A stretch of 64,000 nt of DNA from Thysanoteuthis rhombus (Eukaryota; Mollusca; Cephalopoda; Oegopsida; Thysanoteuthidae). Both the position numbers and the translations under genes were made by a program. Position 1 is the first letter of the stretch. Every line of letters starts with the position of its first letter. The notes under the pieces are model-generated. The model saw only the letters and a program-made list of their open reading frames with translations. It made no database searches and had not been told where the DNA came from. The stretch covers positions 53,869,338 to 53,933,337 of the forward strand of contig OY735212.1 in assembly GCA_963457665.1 (NCBI GenBank). Direction: 5' to 3'. Below are positions 47,101 through 54,752 of the stretch, in pieces.

Positions 47101-49501
47101 ATAAAGAAAATAGAATGTGATTTTCCTGGGAAATAACTTCTCATTAAGAAATCCTCCTTTTGACCAGTTGGTGATTTGAAAAAAAAAAAAAAAATCTCCC
47201 CAAAATTCAATTCATCTAAGGGTTCCAGTATTTTTATGCTATTAATTGTCAAACGGTTTGCAGCAAAACATGTATTTAAGAGTTGATATCAATGAGATGG
47301 AGAAAAATCTAAAATTTTCCAAAACTTAGTAAGACTGACTTCACTTAAACTTCTTGATTTCCAGATTGCATGCTTTAATTCTATTTCCTCAATTAGCATT
47401 ATATTTTGCCTTCTAGGTTATGGCTCTTGGCAATCAAGCTGGTCGGCTCTTTGTATGGGACATGGATGTAGATGACCCAACAATGTCAAGGTATTTTTTT
47501 TTTTTTTTCCTAATAATTTTTTTTCCGAGTGATACTTTTTGAATAGCGATTTCATCCACTCCTCTTGTGAATCTTGCATCCAGAAGAGATTTTTTGAAAA
47601 TTCTGTTTGCTGTGTTTGATAGTTAAATGAAGACTACTCTCACTATTACTGTGATGTCATGTCCTGCCAGTTCTGTTTGGCTTAGGGCCAGGGTTGACAG
47701 TTGAAAGGCTAGAGTAGAGCATGAGTCAAGTCAATGTCAGTTGCACGTAGTAGAAAACACAAATTACTGTTATGAAACTAGAGGTTTGTCACAGTATTAA
47801 TTAGATACTAAAACATTCTTACATAATTTGAAATAGTAGTACAATTGTGCTTTTGGGCACCCAAAATTCGATCTATCCAAAAGATTCATTTAAAATTTGA
47901 AGAAGATATAGAGCCTGAAATAAGTATAGTTTCTAAAAGGGAGTAATGATTTTTTTTATTTAAGAAGTTTTAGAGAATTAAAGTAAGTAAATTACGTAAG
48001 TCCCTTTTGTAGATGATTTGAAAAAAACATTGTTGGAGGATGAAAAAGTTCAATTGAAGTTGTAATAAGCTTTTTTCTGTGCATGTTTCAAATTTAAAAA
48101 AAAAATTAAAATTCCTGTGGGAAATGAAAATCTGAGTTAATTTCAAAAGTACTTAAAATTGTTTGGTGTCAAGGTATATTGAAAATATTTTAAAGTAGAA
48201 ATTGCAATATTTTTGCCTCTATGACCAAAAATTTGATTTAATTCTCAATAGAATTGCCATTATCAGACTTTAATGTTATTCAACCAGGATGGAATGTAGA
48301 ATTCAGACCCCGTTAAAAGAATATTTTGAATAAATAGTATCACAAAATTTGAAAATTTTTAATCAAAACAATGATTATGTAATTAGATAAGTGACTAGTC
48401 ATAAAGACTGAAGTATGGATCTCTTGGATGGATCTAATTTTGGATCCTCAAAAGTGTTATTGTGTGGAAATAGTTCTATTTCTGATAACTTTCCCTCTTG
48501 AGAGGATCAAATTGAACATTGTGCCCAGTTAAGTAACCTTATTTCTTTGAATAAAAATTTATTTTGTTTGCATGAATCAAATTATCTTAAATGCTTTATA
48601 AAATGTTTCTGAACAATTTAAATGTAACATTTCAAGTAAAACATTTTTTAAGCAAAGTTATTTTTTTTTAGTTTGTCTGGCAGGTAAACTTTTCTGGGTA
48701 TTCTCAAGTTTTACTTAATCCTGACACAAAGTCAAAAATGTAGGGCACCCAATGAGTATCAACCTCACTACATAGTAGTGTGACCATCACTCTTTGATAG
48801 TGTGCTAGATTTTATTTTCACTTAGAGCGGGAGAAAATTTACATGTCCTTTTGAACGCTTTCAAGACAAACCTATTAAAGGTATTAATGGTTGAATTTGT
48901 AATGTCCCAGTAGACTTGTGAGAAATCTATGGGATATATCTATGCTAATATTTGAACTTTCTGTTTGTTTCTCTTCTCCGCTAAAACTATGAGGTCTACC
49001 AACCTAATATTCTGCATGTAGACTGAGAAGTGGTCAACTTTTCATACAAGCGATGTGAGGTTGACTGTTACTTCTACCCTTTGATGTATGCATGGTGTAA
49101 ATAATCGTGTTTTCATTCGTTGTTCAAGAAGAAATATATCAAAGAACATATTTTTCCTGGTTATAATGTAAGTTATTTTCCCATTGCAGGGTATCCCTGC
49201 TAGTGTTTGCACATATATATATATATAAAATCGATGCAGTCATACTTTGGAATATATATTTATGTCTTAGGGGTCTTCAAATTTTCAATTTAGCTACTCA
49301 ATTTCTCAAGAACAAATTTTGTATTTTGTAAATTCCTGGGTGTTTAAAACTGGTGTGTTTGATTGTTCCTTCAGGTGTACCATTCTCACCCACAACAAAT
49401 GTGCTACAGCCATTCGACAAACTGCCTTCAGTCGAGATGGCAATATTCTCTTGGCAGTTTGTGATGATGGCACCATCTGGCGCTGGGACCGTATCAAATA
49501 A
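21799..49501 (+). CDS. EED: EED, WD40 core subunit of Polycomb repressive complex 2 (12 coding exons)
   Basis: EED binds the EZH methyltransferase and SUZ12 in nuclear PRC2 and reads H3K27me3, stimulating further H3K27 methylation. Joining the 12 exons gives 1284 nt, 427 residues plus TAA, against 441 in human. Residues 1-70 are acidic/serine-rich then basic, and probably disordered (KRVR at 13-16; basic stretch about 54-67). Residues from about 79 to the end form the seven-bladed WD40 propeller. The four aromatic-cage residues are all present: F85, Y136, W350 and Y351 (human F97, Y148, W364, Y365). Diagnostic stretches such as [15 protein letters not shown] and CDIWYMRFS are close to vertebrate EED. 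An in-frame TGA at 21781-21783 fixes the start and excludes upstream extension. Exons: 21799-21882, 33735-33881, 34995-35087, 37254-37319, 38238-38363, 38998-39079, 39964-40055, 41445-41578, 43539-43644, 45286-45438, 47417-47490, 49375-49501. Identification is from family knowledge; no search was run. Confidence 0.97.
23682..23790 (+). repeat. Dispersed repeat G, copy 3
   Basis: Carries GCATTCGAAATCTTGA and GTGCTCGACAC in the same order as the other two copies. It lies in EED intron 1. Confidence 0.4.
23887..24304. repeat. Foldback element in EED intron 1
   Basis: The left arm (23887-24001) and right arm (24182-24304) are inverted copies sharing GTCTGTAAAAAGCAA, GGCACAATGTAGG and GTGGTCC, with outer ends TGGTGCTTTG and CAAAGCACCA. 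The 180-bp centre shows nothing recognisable. A TA microsatellite follows. Confidence 0.8.
24324..24359. repeat. (TA)n microsatellite
   Basis: TA run between the foldback element and the SINE pair, followed by a short GT run. Confidence 0.95.
24395..24995. mobile_element. Inverted pair of tRNA-derived SINEs (EED intron 1)
   Basis: A - strand SINE (24395-24610) faces a + strand SINE (24785-24995). The + copy has an A-box-like TTTAACTCAATGGTAA and a canonical B box GGTTCGATTC at 24866-24875, then a non-tRNA body with CATTCTATTTACACTG. Inner sequences are also inverted (GGCCAAATAACT near 24615, CAGTTATTTGGCC near 24781), so the whole unit folds on itself. The same layout occurs at 3.5-3.9 kb, suggesting a propagated dimer. 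Confidence 0.85.
25048..25086. repeat. (TA)n-(CA)n microsatellite
   Basis: Short TA run followed by CA, adjoining the SINE pair. Confidence 0.95.
25560..26640 (-). pseudogene. hAT-family (ZBED5/Charlie-like) transposase pseudogene
   Basis: Landmarks in order on the - strand are [37 protein letters not shown] (the CTDGAPAM block, with the Asp kept), [11 protein letters not shown] (the THCMIHR block), then LYKSLQG and [17 protein letters not shown] near the C-terminus. Multiple stops and frameshifts separate these blocks, and the N-terminal zinc finger was not found. It encodes no intact protein and is embedded antisense in EED intron 1. Confidence 0.8.
26727..26786. other. Near-perfect 26-bp hairpin, 8-nt loop
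   Basis: Arms 26727-26752 and 26761-26786 match at 25 of 26 positions when reversed. Weaker pairing continues outward for about 10 bp. It lies inside the hAT element upstream of its transposase. It could be a small-RNA precursor, a nested miniature element or a chance fold. Confidence 0.6.
28028..28076. repeat. (TA)n/(TG) microsatellite
   Basis: TA run with TG interruptions. Confidence 0.95.
28575..29000 (+). repeat. Repeat C, copy 1
   Basis: A block of about 400 bp shared in the same orientation with 30445-30825. Best-preserved parts are TTTAGATGGTGCCTAGTGGT and TAGCTCACTTGGCTGGTTGG. No family recognised. Confidence 0.85.
29175..29470 (+). repeat. Three-copy tandem array, related to 7725-8020
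   Basis: Cores at about 29180, 29316 and 29417 read TTTTCTCAGCTGTATCATGT or a variant, then TTGAT..GAAACTTGGT. Each is followed by a C/T-rich segment of varying length. The core matches the 146-bp tandem at 7.75 kb. Confidence 0.8.
29738..29862 (+). repeat. Repeat B, copy 1
   Basis: Shares GGAGTTGAAATGGGA, GAAATGAATTTTGTTTT and CCAAGCTTGTT blocks with 54627-54752, same orientation and spacing. Confidence 0.75.
30115..30360. repeat. AT-rich degenerate tandem of ACTAGTRTATATAA-type units
   Basis: Several irregular copies of ACTAGTATATATAA and GGTATTTA(A/G)TA occur between the two copies of repeat C. Confidence 0.5.
30445..30825 (+). repeat. Repeat C, copy 2
   Basis: Direct-repeat partner of 28575-29000, about 1.87 kb away. 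Divergence and small indels are spread evenly, so the duplication is not recent. Confidence 0.85.
31338..31630 (-). repeat. Repeat family A, copy 5 (EED intron 1)
   Basis: The only copy inside EED oriented against the gene. It starts on the + strand with CAGGTCTGGTTAGTC and stops at a TATA run, missing the GTTTCTTCAG end. Confidence 0.82.
31640..32570. other. EED intron 1 DNA without recognised features
   Basis: No ORF, repeat partner or RNA-like structure was identified. Confidence 0.3.
32629..32930. repeat. Foldback element E, copy 2 (EED intron 1)
   Basis: The arms 32629-32755 and 32812-32930 are inverted: CAAATTTTGCTTTTGTGGCC on the left against TTGCTAAAGCAAAATTTGAA on the right. The roughly 55-bp centre is AT-rich. 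Confidence 0.75.
33234..33648 (+). mobile_element. Mariner-derived short element with transposase N-terminus
   Basis: The ends are inverted repeats: GGGTGTTCGGAAAGTAATTA at the left, and reversed GGGTGTCAAGAAAGTAATTA at the right, typical of mariner. Inside, + strand codons read [18 protein letters not shown] and DKPCPRRP, the helix-turn-helix region of a mariner transposase, with stops. The rest of the transposase is deleted, making a nonautonomous 415-bp derivative. It ends 86 bp before EED exon 2. Confidence 0.8.
33735..33881 (+). CDS. EED: EED coding exon 2 (residues 29-77)
   Basis: The acceptor is ttgtccaaatcag and the donor gtaagt, with phase 0 on both sides, 49 codons. It encodes a polar linker and the basic stretch [14 protein letters not shown], then YKCVNYLK, which leads into the first propeller blade (human FKCVNSLK). 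The linker diverges from vertebrates while the last 10 residues are conserved. Confidence 0.95.
34267..34679. mobile_element. hAT-type nonautonomous element in EED intron 2
   Basis: Starts CAGTGTTTATCAACC and ends GGTTGAGAACCACTT, the inverted ends of a hAT element. It is flanked by perfect 8-bp duplications CCCTAATG at 34259-34266 and 34680-34687. The 413-bp interior has no ORF. The intact duplication supports a genuine insertion. Confidence 0.9.
34995..35087 (+). CDS. EED: EED coding exon 3 (residues 78-108, blade 1)
   Basis: The acceptor is cctttag and the donor gtaagt, phase 0, 31 codons. [11 protein letters not shown] contains F85, the counterpart of human cage residue F97. HKEGD and FATVGSNR match the first WD40 blade of vertebrate EED almost exactly. 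Confidence 0.96.
36718..37115 (+). repeat. Repeat family A, copy 6 (EED intron 3)
   Basis: A full-length copy in gene orientation, from CTGTCAACC to ATTAACCAGACC. It ends about 140 bp before exon 4. Confidence 0.88.
37254..37319 (+). CDS. EED: EED coding exon 4 (residues 109-130)
   Basis: This short 22-codon exon starts after tttcgtttcag and encodes [18 protein letters not shown]. The frame stays open past the exon end. The chosen end at 37319 uses a weak donor (gtatcc) because it joins ADPS to TDENFY of exon 5, as the family requires. Confidence 0.92.
37722..37953 (+). repeat. Repeat family A, extended copy 7 (EED intron 4)
   Basis: Shares an extra left part beginning TGTATGTGTCACTTG and an extra right tail GTTTTACTTTTTTT...TACTCAAT with 38771-38990. 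The middle is the TTGATCA-containing half of family A. Confidence 0.85.
38238..38363 (+). CDS. EED: EED coding exon 5 (residues 131-172, blade 2)
   Basis: The acceptor is tctctctag and the donor gtaagt, phase 0, 42 codons. It starts TDENFY, supplying cage residue Y136 (human Y148), and ends with [16 protein letters not shown], nearly identical to vertebrate EED. Confidence 0.97.
38771..38990 (+). repeat. Repeat family A, extended copy 8 (EED intron 5, abutting exon 6)
   Basis: Direct-repeat partner of copy 7, ending 7 bp before exon 6. Its T-rich tail therefore supplies the polypyrimidine tract of the exon 6 acceptor. Confidence 0.85.
38998..39079 (+). CDS. EED: EED coding exon 6 (residues 173-200, blade 3 start)
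   Basis: The acceptor is aaaacag, preceded by a long T-rich tract from a repeat also found in intron 4. The donor is gtaaat, phase 1, splitting an Asp codon. [17 protein letters not shown] is the third-blade signature of EED. Confidence 0.97.
39240..39400 (-). mobile_element. tRNA-like SINE fragment (EED intron 6)
   Basis: On the - strand CATGGTCAAATCAGTAAGGC serves as an A-box-like region, and GCGAGTTCAAATCTC (about 39278-39292) as a B box. The pattern resembles a Leu/Ser-type tRNA head. Confidence 0.6.
39580..39865 (+). repeat. Repeat family A, copy 9 (EED intron 6)
   Basis: A worn copy with the GGCAACATTCATGCTTG block, paired TTGATCA blocks and TGTGACGGTTTCTATTCAGTG end, about 100 bp before exon 7. 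Confidence 0.8.
39964..40055 (+). CDS. EED: EED coding exon 7 (residues 200-230, blade 3)
   Basis: The exon starts after ttctgcag and completes the split Asp codon: [10 protein letters not shown], then [16 protein letters not shown]. The donor gttcgt is unusual but gives an in-frame phase 0 junction to [12 protein letters not shown]-rich run follows the donor immediately. Confidence 0.95.
40325..40539. repeat. Foldback element in EED intron 7
   Basis: The ends ATTCTGGAAAATGG and CCATTTTCCAGAAT are inverted, as are ATAACTTCTAAACCATT and the reversed copy near 40480-40500. It is about 215 bp long. Confidence 0.75.
41445..41578 (+). CDS. EED: EED coding exon 8 (residues 231-275, blade 4)
   Basis: The acceptor is tgaacag and the donor gtaagt, phase 2, splitting an Arg codon. 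[11 protein letters not shown] is the WD40 core of blade 4. The following [12 protein letters not shown] matches the EED-specific linker after that blade. Confidence 0.97.
41725..41935 (+). repeat. Repeat family A, copy 10 (EED intron 8)
   Basis: Keeps the CCCAACAAAAGG and both TTGATCA blocks but lacks the left quarter and the final ACCAGACC. Confidence 0.8.
42441..42640. mobile_element. hAT-type MITE in EED intron 8
   Basis: The ends CAGCCTTTCTTAG and TTGAGAAGGGCTG are inverted with internal GGAACCCCT and GGAACCCTT blocks, as in the 2.3-kb hAT element in intron 1. No convincing 8-bp duplication is left. Confidence 0.65.
43539..43644 (+). CDS. EED: EED coding exon 9 (residues 275-310)
   Basis: The acceptor is tttgtttcag and the donor gtaaaa, ending in phase 0. 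It encodes [20 protein letters not shown], one of the most conserved parts of EED. Part of this exon recurs as a damaged copy 20 bp past the donor, at 43665-43698. Confidence 0.97.
43665..43698 (+). pseudogene. Partial tandem copy of EED exon 9
   Basis: The 34 bp match 43597-43634 in exon 9 exactly except for a 4-bp deletion (TTCG missing after GACTGTG). The copy starts 20 bp past the exon 9 donor, and the deletion would shift the frame, so it is a non-coding fragment. Confidence 0.9.
44137..44173. repeat. Poly(T) tract (EED intron 9)
   Basis: About 37 T in a row. It could be the reversed A tail of an old retroelement, but no body was recognised. Confidence 0.95.
44835..45040 (-). mobile_element. 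tRNA-like SINE (EED intron 9)
   Basis: On the - strand TGGTGGAATGGTCAAAGGC (A-box-like) is followed by GTGAGTTCAATTCTCAC (B-box-like, about 44934-44950). It resembles a Leu/Ser-type tRNA head, like 39240-39400, and differs from the SINE at 24.8 kb. Confidence 0.7.
45286..45438 (+). CDS. EED: EED coding exon 10 (residues 311-361)
   Basis: The exon follows a strong pyrimidine tract and ttcag. The donor is gtgagt, phase 0, 51 codons. [12 protein letters not shown] opens blade 5, and CDIWYMRFS carries cage residues W350 and Y351 (human W364, Y365). The intervening loop is short and diverged. Confidence 0.97.
45554..45716. mobile_element. hAT-type MITE in EED intron 10
   Basis: A 163-bp element starting CGGTGTTTCTGAAAG and ending TTTGAGAATAACTG. 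It is flanked by CTTTATAT (45546-45553) and CTTTAGAT (45717-45724), a 7-of-8 target-site duplication. Confidence 0.8.
47417..47490 (+). CDS. EED: EED coding exon 11 (residues 362-386, blade 6)
   Basis: The acceptor is ccttctag and the donor gtattt followed by a T run, phase 2, splitting an Arg codon. [14 protein letters not shown] matches the blade 6 core of vertebrate EED (ALGNQVGKLYVWDL). Confidence 0.96.
47500..49374. other. EED intron 11, nothing recognised
   Basis: AT-rich DNA with a short TA run near 49213-49226. No repeat partner was found in the window. Confidence 0.35.
49375..49501 (+). CDS. EED: EED coding exon 12 (residues 386-427, blade 7 and stop)
   Basis: The acceptor is ttccttcag. 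It encodes [19 protein letters not shown], then [12 protein letters not shown] and TAA. Vertebrate EED ends with the same IWRWDR motif, so the C-terminus is complete. Confidence 0.97.
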
Positions 49502-49914
49502 ACAACGTCCGTCTGACCATTAGCCTGCCTCATCTGTTGACCCCAAGGAAGAGGAGGAGGAGGAGGAGTCTTTGTACCACCTGTTGCTGCTGCTGCTGCT
49601 GCCATTGCTGCTGACGTGCCTATCAAGCGTCCACTGCCAACCCCAATGGTCTCCTGCCATCTGCTGTGGTTCTGGACGAGGCTGCTACATGCAACCACGT
49701 CAACTCAACACATTCAATTCACAGTGCAGTTTTATATTCCTTTACAAATCCTTCCCCCACTTCCACTTTTTATTTTATTCATAATTTTATTAAGATAAAT
49801 TAAAAAAGCGAGAAAACGGTTTCATTTTTTTAGAAGTGTTTTTGTTATTTTATTTTTGATTTGTTTTCAGAACTTTCCATAACGTTGATTGAAATCAACT
49901 ATTAGAAATCTTCC

Positions 49915-50320
49915 AACAAAACTGTCATCAGGTATCTTCAGTTTTTATGTGAGTCTGGCTGGCCATGTGTGTATCGTGAGCACAAGCAGCACCATCGAAG
50001 CTAGAGGGCTGAAAATTGAAACATTTACTTCTTAGGATCAGAGAAAAACTTCTTTTTTTTTTTTTCTTTTGATCCCCTCCCTTAGCTCATTTGCAATGTA
50101 GGTTTATACTAAATTGGCCGGCAGCATTCATGCTTGTTTTTTGTTTTTATTTCTGTTTTTTTTTCCCAAATCCAGACTATTTTAGTGATCACTGCCCAAT
50201 AAAAGGTGAGAGAAGTAATTCATTCATGGATCACTTTTTTTTCAAATTTTTTAATTGATCATTCTGCCAAAAAACATTGGTTACTTGACTGTTACTATTG
50301 AGTGACTAACCAGACCTGTT
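49915..50320 (+). repeat. Repeat family A, copy 11 (EED 3' UTR)
   Basis: A full-length copy from CTGTCATCAGGTATCTTCAG to GAGTGACTAACCAGACC, in sense orientation within the inferred 3' UTR. It carries an internal AATAAA. Confidence 0.88.
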
Positions 50321-50480
50321 ATTTCCCTTTTCAGAAAAAGGTGTGAAATTTCTTTTGAAGATTAAACAAAAGCAAGATTCCAATTCCTTTAAATGAAAAA
50401 ACATTGTTAATTATTAATATTTGATGACTAGTTTTTCTTTCATCTTGTGTTCCACGATCGTTAGTTTTCAGTCTGGAAGA

Positions 50481-50486
50481 AATAAA
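50481..50486 (+). terminator. AATAAA polyadenylation signal, likely for EED
   Basis: This is a canonical AATAAA about 980 bp past the stop, followed within 40 bp by T/GT-containing sequence. Another AATAAA at 50198-50203 lies inside the family A repeat and could be an alternative. Confidence 0.5.
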
Positions 50487-50603
50487 GTATTTCATGTCTC
50501 ACTCTATCTGATCATTGAAGTGAATGAAAGTTTTAGTGTATTCGTTTGATAAATCCTACCTGTGATATTATCGGTGAGACATATCCCATCTGAAATATAT
50601 CTC

Positions 50604-50613
<10 letters not shown>

Positions 50614-50646
<33 letters not shown>
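50614..50646. repeat. (TA)n microsatellite
   Basis: Short GT run followed by about 33 bp of TA. Confidence 0.95.
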
Positions 50647-50648
<2 letters not shown>

Positions 50649-50759
50649 CTGGGCTTATATATGTATGGCCAGTAATTACCCTTTGATAAGTATTGAGACT
50701 GGCTCCAATTCATTTTGGTTATTTGCCTCTAGATTGCAGCAGGCTTTTTAAAAGCCAAA

Positions 50760-51480
50760 GATAAGTGATCATATTTTATCATGGGAATCTACTGATCTCG
50801 TCAATTTGGTTCACCTCCTCAGTCCTTCTAATGTCTTTGCTCAAACTGAGTTACTGTTTCGACTGATACTGTAGACTTGGATAACGTTTTTCTGTCTGAA
50901 ATCGTCAGAAAAAATTATCATGTACTCCTGAAGCCAAGCTCTTTAGTAGTCTTAGGGAGAATACCAACTAGGTGTGGGTTCAAAGGTTTGAGGATTTTCA
51001 GGACTTCTTCTCCAGGTACACATAGGAGTTCAGAAGAGACGTGAATAGAGGCATTTCTAATTGCTTGTGATTTTTTTACTGAAGACTAATGAATATTGGT
51101 CATTTGAAACTTCTGTTGCTTCAAAAGAGAACTGTGTGAAAGTTCCATCAGTTCATTTGAGATTTAAGATATAAGGATATATTTCCATATCCGTTTGGCT
51201 TGGGAGGCAGAATTTCTCCTGAAATTTCAGATCAGATTATAATTGTAATTTTTGAAGATGCTTTCTGAAACTTTTCAATTCTGGACATTCCAGCTTCACT
51301 ATAATTGCTTATTGTATCTGCTGTTTTCAGAGGTTGCAAGGGAGGCTACTTGCATGTTGGTCTTTTATTGAGTGGCAGGCTTTGCACTGCCATATGCCAT
51401 CTCTACCAGAACTACTGTTGGATATTTTGATCTTCTTTACAGCACCAAAATGAATAATGCTGTCCTCTTCCATTTATCCC
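50760..51480 (-). pseudogene. Possible degraded coding DNA, unrecognised
   Basis: On the - strand, stretches of plausible protein alternate between frames. One starts MEEDSIIHFGAVKKIK and continues to WQCKACHSIKDQH, with a Cys-x2-Cys resembling half a zinc finger. Another contains SSELLCVPGEEVLKI then LKPLNPHLVGILPKTT. Stops and frameshifts interrupt it. I do not recognise the source; an old transposon or retrocopy fits, and so does chance. Confidence 0.25.
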
Positions 51481-51875
51481 CTAATTTGTATTCTTTTCAG
51501 TTGTAAAAATAAAAGTAGAGAAAATAGGCTTTATGATTGAATATGAAGTGGTTATCAAAAAGATTGATGACCCATTAGTCCATTGCAAATAAGTGAAGTA
51601 AGATTGTTGCATAAGATGATGACCTCCAGACTTCCTCTCACTCAACACTGTACATGAGTATTGAGTTTTGGTCTCCATGTATCGAATTGATATATATATA
51701 TAATGCTAAATGGGTCCTTTTTTTCTGCAAATTAAAGATAGTTTTTGAAGGTTAATATAGAAATATTATCTGCTCGAAATTTGCTGTTAATTTAAATGAA
51801 ATGCAATGAAACTTCATTCCTTAACTATCAATCTGCAAAATGTCAATTTCTCCGATCCTCAGACTTTATTTTTTA

Positions 51876-51877
<2 letters not shown>

Positions 51878-51918
<41 letters not shown>
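51878..51918. repeat. Poly(A) tract
   Basis: About 40 A in a row, with no recognisable retroelement body just upstream. Confidence 0.95.
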
Positions 51919-51919
<1 letters not shown>

Positions 51920-51922
<3 letters not shown>

Positions 51923-53480
51923 CATTTTTCTATTCTGCAGAAAAGTCCAATGCTTATAATCATCAATTTTTGACTTGTATTTTCTTGCATTTTGGTTTTT
52001 AGTTGTATTTTTATCCCATAAAAATACTAGTTACAAATTCATAATAATAACTTGGTAATACTTCGTTCTGATGAAAAAAGAAAATATTGCTTTCAAGTGC
52101 AATGTTTGTTGAAAAGATAGGTTATATGTAAATCAGCTTCATGTTTCCCGAGGCTCTTTGTGTCTTAGAGTTTTGGCAAATGCTGATTTTGCTGTGTCAT
52201 AGAAAACAAACTTTATTTTGCATTTTCGTTTTGTGTCTATGGTAGATAAACCTAACATTGTCTCAATCTTTAGTCATAAATTACTGGAGAATTTTTTTCT
52301 TTTCATTGGCGAATAACAATTGTTTCTGAATGGAAAAATGTCTTGTTAGATGGTCAATATATTTTAGGAATTGAACTTCACAAAAATCAAACATGATTCA
52401 TTGTATCAGTTCCTCTAATAACTCTGGATGTTCTACTGTTGTGCCCCCCCCTTTCTTCAAATGATCAGTTCATCATAAAATAGTTTCTTCACCTGAGACT
52501 AAGTTACCTATAGATGAAGCATGTCTACTCAGTTTGATTTGGGACACAATGAAAGAAGGAGAAACATTGACTTTTGAAGGACAAACTACCACCAAGCAAA
52601 CAATACAATGGTGAATCCTTATCTAAAATTTTTGTGACTAGTTTTTACCTTCATCTTTATTGAATCAGCTTCAGCAAAGGTTGTGATAAAAGACAGCTAA
52701 GAAGATTATGATAGAATAAAGTCATAAAAGTGTAAAATGATATTCATTTATAAACCATCATAGAAACTAAAAAAACAGAAAAATGTAATACAATTGTGGT
52801 TTCAGAAATTTCACTTGTGAGATGATATTCAAAATGAGTGTTGAAGACCCACCATCAATTATAAATAATTTGGGTTTTATCGATAATTCCTGTAAATGGG
52901 ATTTGCAAACTTAAGCAAAACAAGTTGAATTTTTCCTATGACCTGTTTCTCATAACTGTGATAGAAAAGGTGAGAAAATTGGGCAAATAGATTCCATATG
53001 AGTTGACTGAAAATCAGAAACTGCATTGTTTTGAGGTCAGCTGATCACTTCTGTTTCACTACAATAAGGATTAACTTTTGAAACTTGTGATTTAAAATGA
53101 ATTGTTTATGATAATGAATGCATATTTTGATTAAAAGAATAAGCTGGAATCCCTGCTCTATTTAAAAAAAAAAGTTTTCTCGGGTACCTCAATTCGATAC
53201 TACTGACTTCAAAGGTCACAGACAAATGAACAGAATCAGACTTATTACTAGGGCAGTGCCCATTCCAAAGGTACATGTTTGGAAGGAACTTTGACTTTAC
53301 AGTGTGTGGAACAGCCTGTCATATTCATGTAAAATGATTTTCCAGTCGTCATACGAAACTACAGCTTAGAAGTATTTTATTCTTTCAAGTTTTGCTGATG
53401 TAGATATTCTATAATTAAATATAGTGAATTATAGTGAGATAGTAAACTTTTATGGAGAGATCACAAGACACCACAATAAA
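51920..53480. other. Intergenic DNA, nothing recognised
   Basis: AT-rich; open frames are short and have no motifs. Confidence 0.35.
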
Positions 53481-53494
53481 AAAAACTCAAATGT

Positions 53495-53740
53495 CAATGG
53501 GCTGGTCATGTTACAAGAATGTTAGACAAGCGCTGGACGTCACAACTTACAACGTGGATCTCCAGAGATCATATGCGAAACTGTGGCCGACGAAATATAA
53601 AATGGCGTGATGAACTAGACAAGTTCAGAAAGTATTATTGGCTTTGCGACGCCCGTGATAGACTTTCCCCAAGATTTGCCAGGCCCTTCTGTGTAAGCGA
53701 CGGATGCAAAACGCTGATGATGAATGAAGGCTGCTAGACA
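53495..53740 (+). mobile_element. 3' fragment of an RTE-like LINE (ORF C-terminus)
   Basis: Encodes WAGHVTRMLDKRWTSQ with WISRDHMRNCGR and KWRDELDKFRK, the region after the reverse transcriptase in RTE-like elements. The same region ends the - strand LINE at 60.35-61.1 kb (AGHVARMADNRWTHN). Frame breaks near the start and a 5' truncation show it is an inactive copy. It ends near a TGATGATGA tail. Confidence 0.8.
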
Positions 53741-54626
53741 TAATGGTTACCTATGTAAGATAAATCTGTTCTGGGGCCCCATTATAAACAACAGAAAATT
53801 TGGTAACCAAGTTCTTGAGTTTTGCGATCACAGACATACTTGGTGAATTATAATTAGTTTTGTAATGTTTCGATTTTTTGTTCGCTAAAATCGGACATTT
53901 CATGTGGTAAAACCTTATGTAAATCTTATGATCTACCAAAAGCATGTCCGTTCATCTCTGGCAATTCGCTGGTCATATTGCGATGTACAGTAATTGATCA
54001 GTTGGCCATTATGGCATCCATCCAAACAAATTCACCTTTTTGTAAGCAAAGCTTTTGTCTTCGATGGAAAAATTCGTCTAAAATGTTGGCACATTCTTAA
54101 ATGGTGAGGAAGTCAGTGAAAGCAATAATTATCTTGGAGCGCCTGGCGAGATATTTCATCAATATGACATCACACAAAAACATCCCGTGGTGGAGTGGTT
54201 AATGATCAAACTAATTGAATGGATTCAGCTAATGATTTCGCACTTGGTCGTTATTTCGCTTATTGGGGGGGGGGGGGATGTGTGTGTAGGGAAATGGTTA
54301 ATGTTTGAGCCTAACTACTATCAAGAATTCTCCATTTGGAAGATTGGTGCAGCACAATTTTCCAAGTTGTCATTGCTTACCCCCACGACATTCAGCATTG
54401 TGCTGTACTAATCTATGCTTAGTAAATATCAATATAGTCAAACTCCTCCTGTTTTCACTTTATTTTCGTAACAATGGGTGGACCAAAAACCAGTAACCTC
54501 GTACATGAATAACAGTAACAGTGACGTACGCTAAAATTGTTGACGAATTCACTCCAACTTCTGAAGCATAATGTCGACTTATTTTGCTAAAGCTTGCATA
54601 TCCCATTCAAAGGAACAATTAATAAA

Positions 54627-54752
54627 GGAGTTGGAATGGGATACGTAGTTTGGGAATAATATTCTATGGAGAAATGAATTCTGTTTTGTTTACCTTTTAG
54701 ATTTTAATGAAGCCATGGAGTTTGATCCTAGCGCAGCCAAGCTTGTTCAGTC
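54627..54752 (+). repeat. Repeat B, copy 2
   Basis: Partner of 29738-29862, about 25 kb away and downstream of EED. Confidence 0.75.

Larger units (their letters stand above)
49502..50505 (+). other. Probable EED 3' UTR
   Basis: About 1 kb separates the EED stop from the AATAAA at 50481. It starts with trinucleotide runs (GAG near 49549, CTG near 49585), then AT-rich DNA, then a copy of the 400-bp repeat family A. The 3' end is inferred from the signal alone; no transcript data are available. Confidence 0.55.

Noticed and set aside
49306-49784. Frames of up to 130 codons overlapping the last EED exon and 3' UTR
   Set aside because: They are shadows of exon 12 and trinucleotide runs in the UTR.
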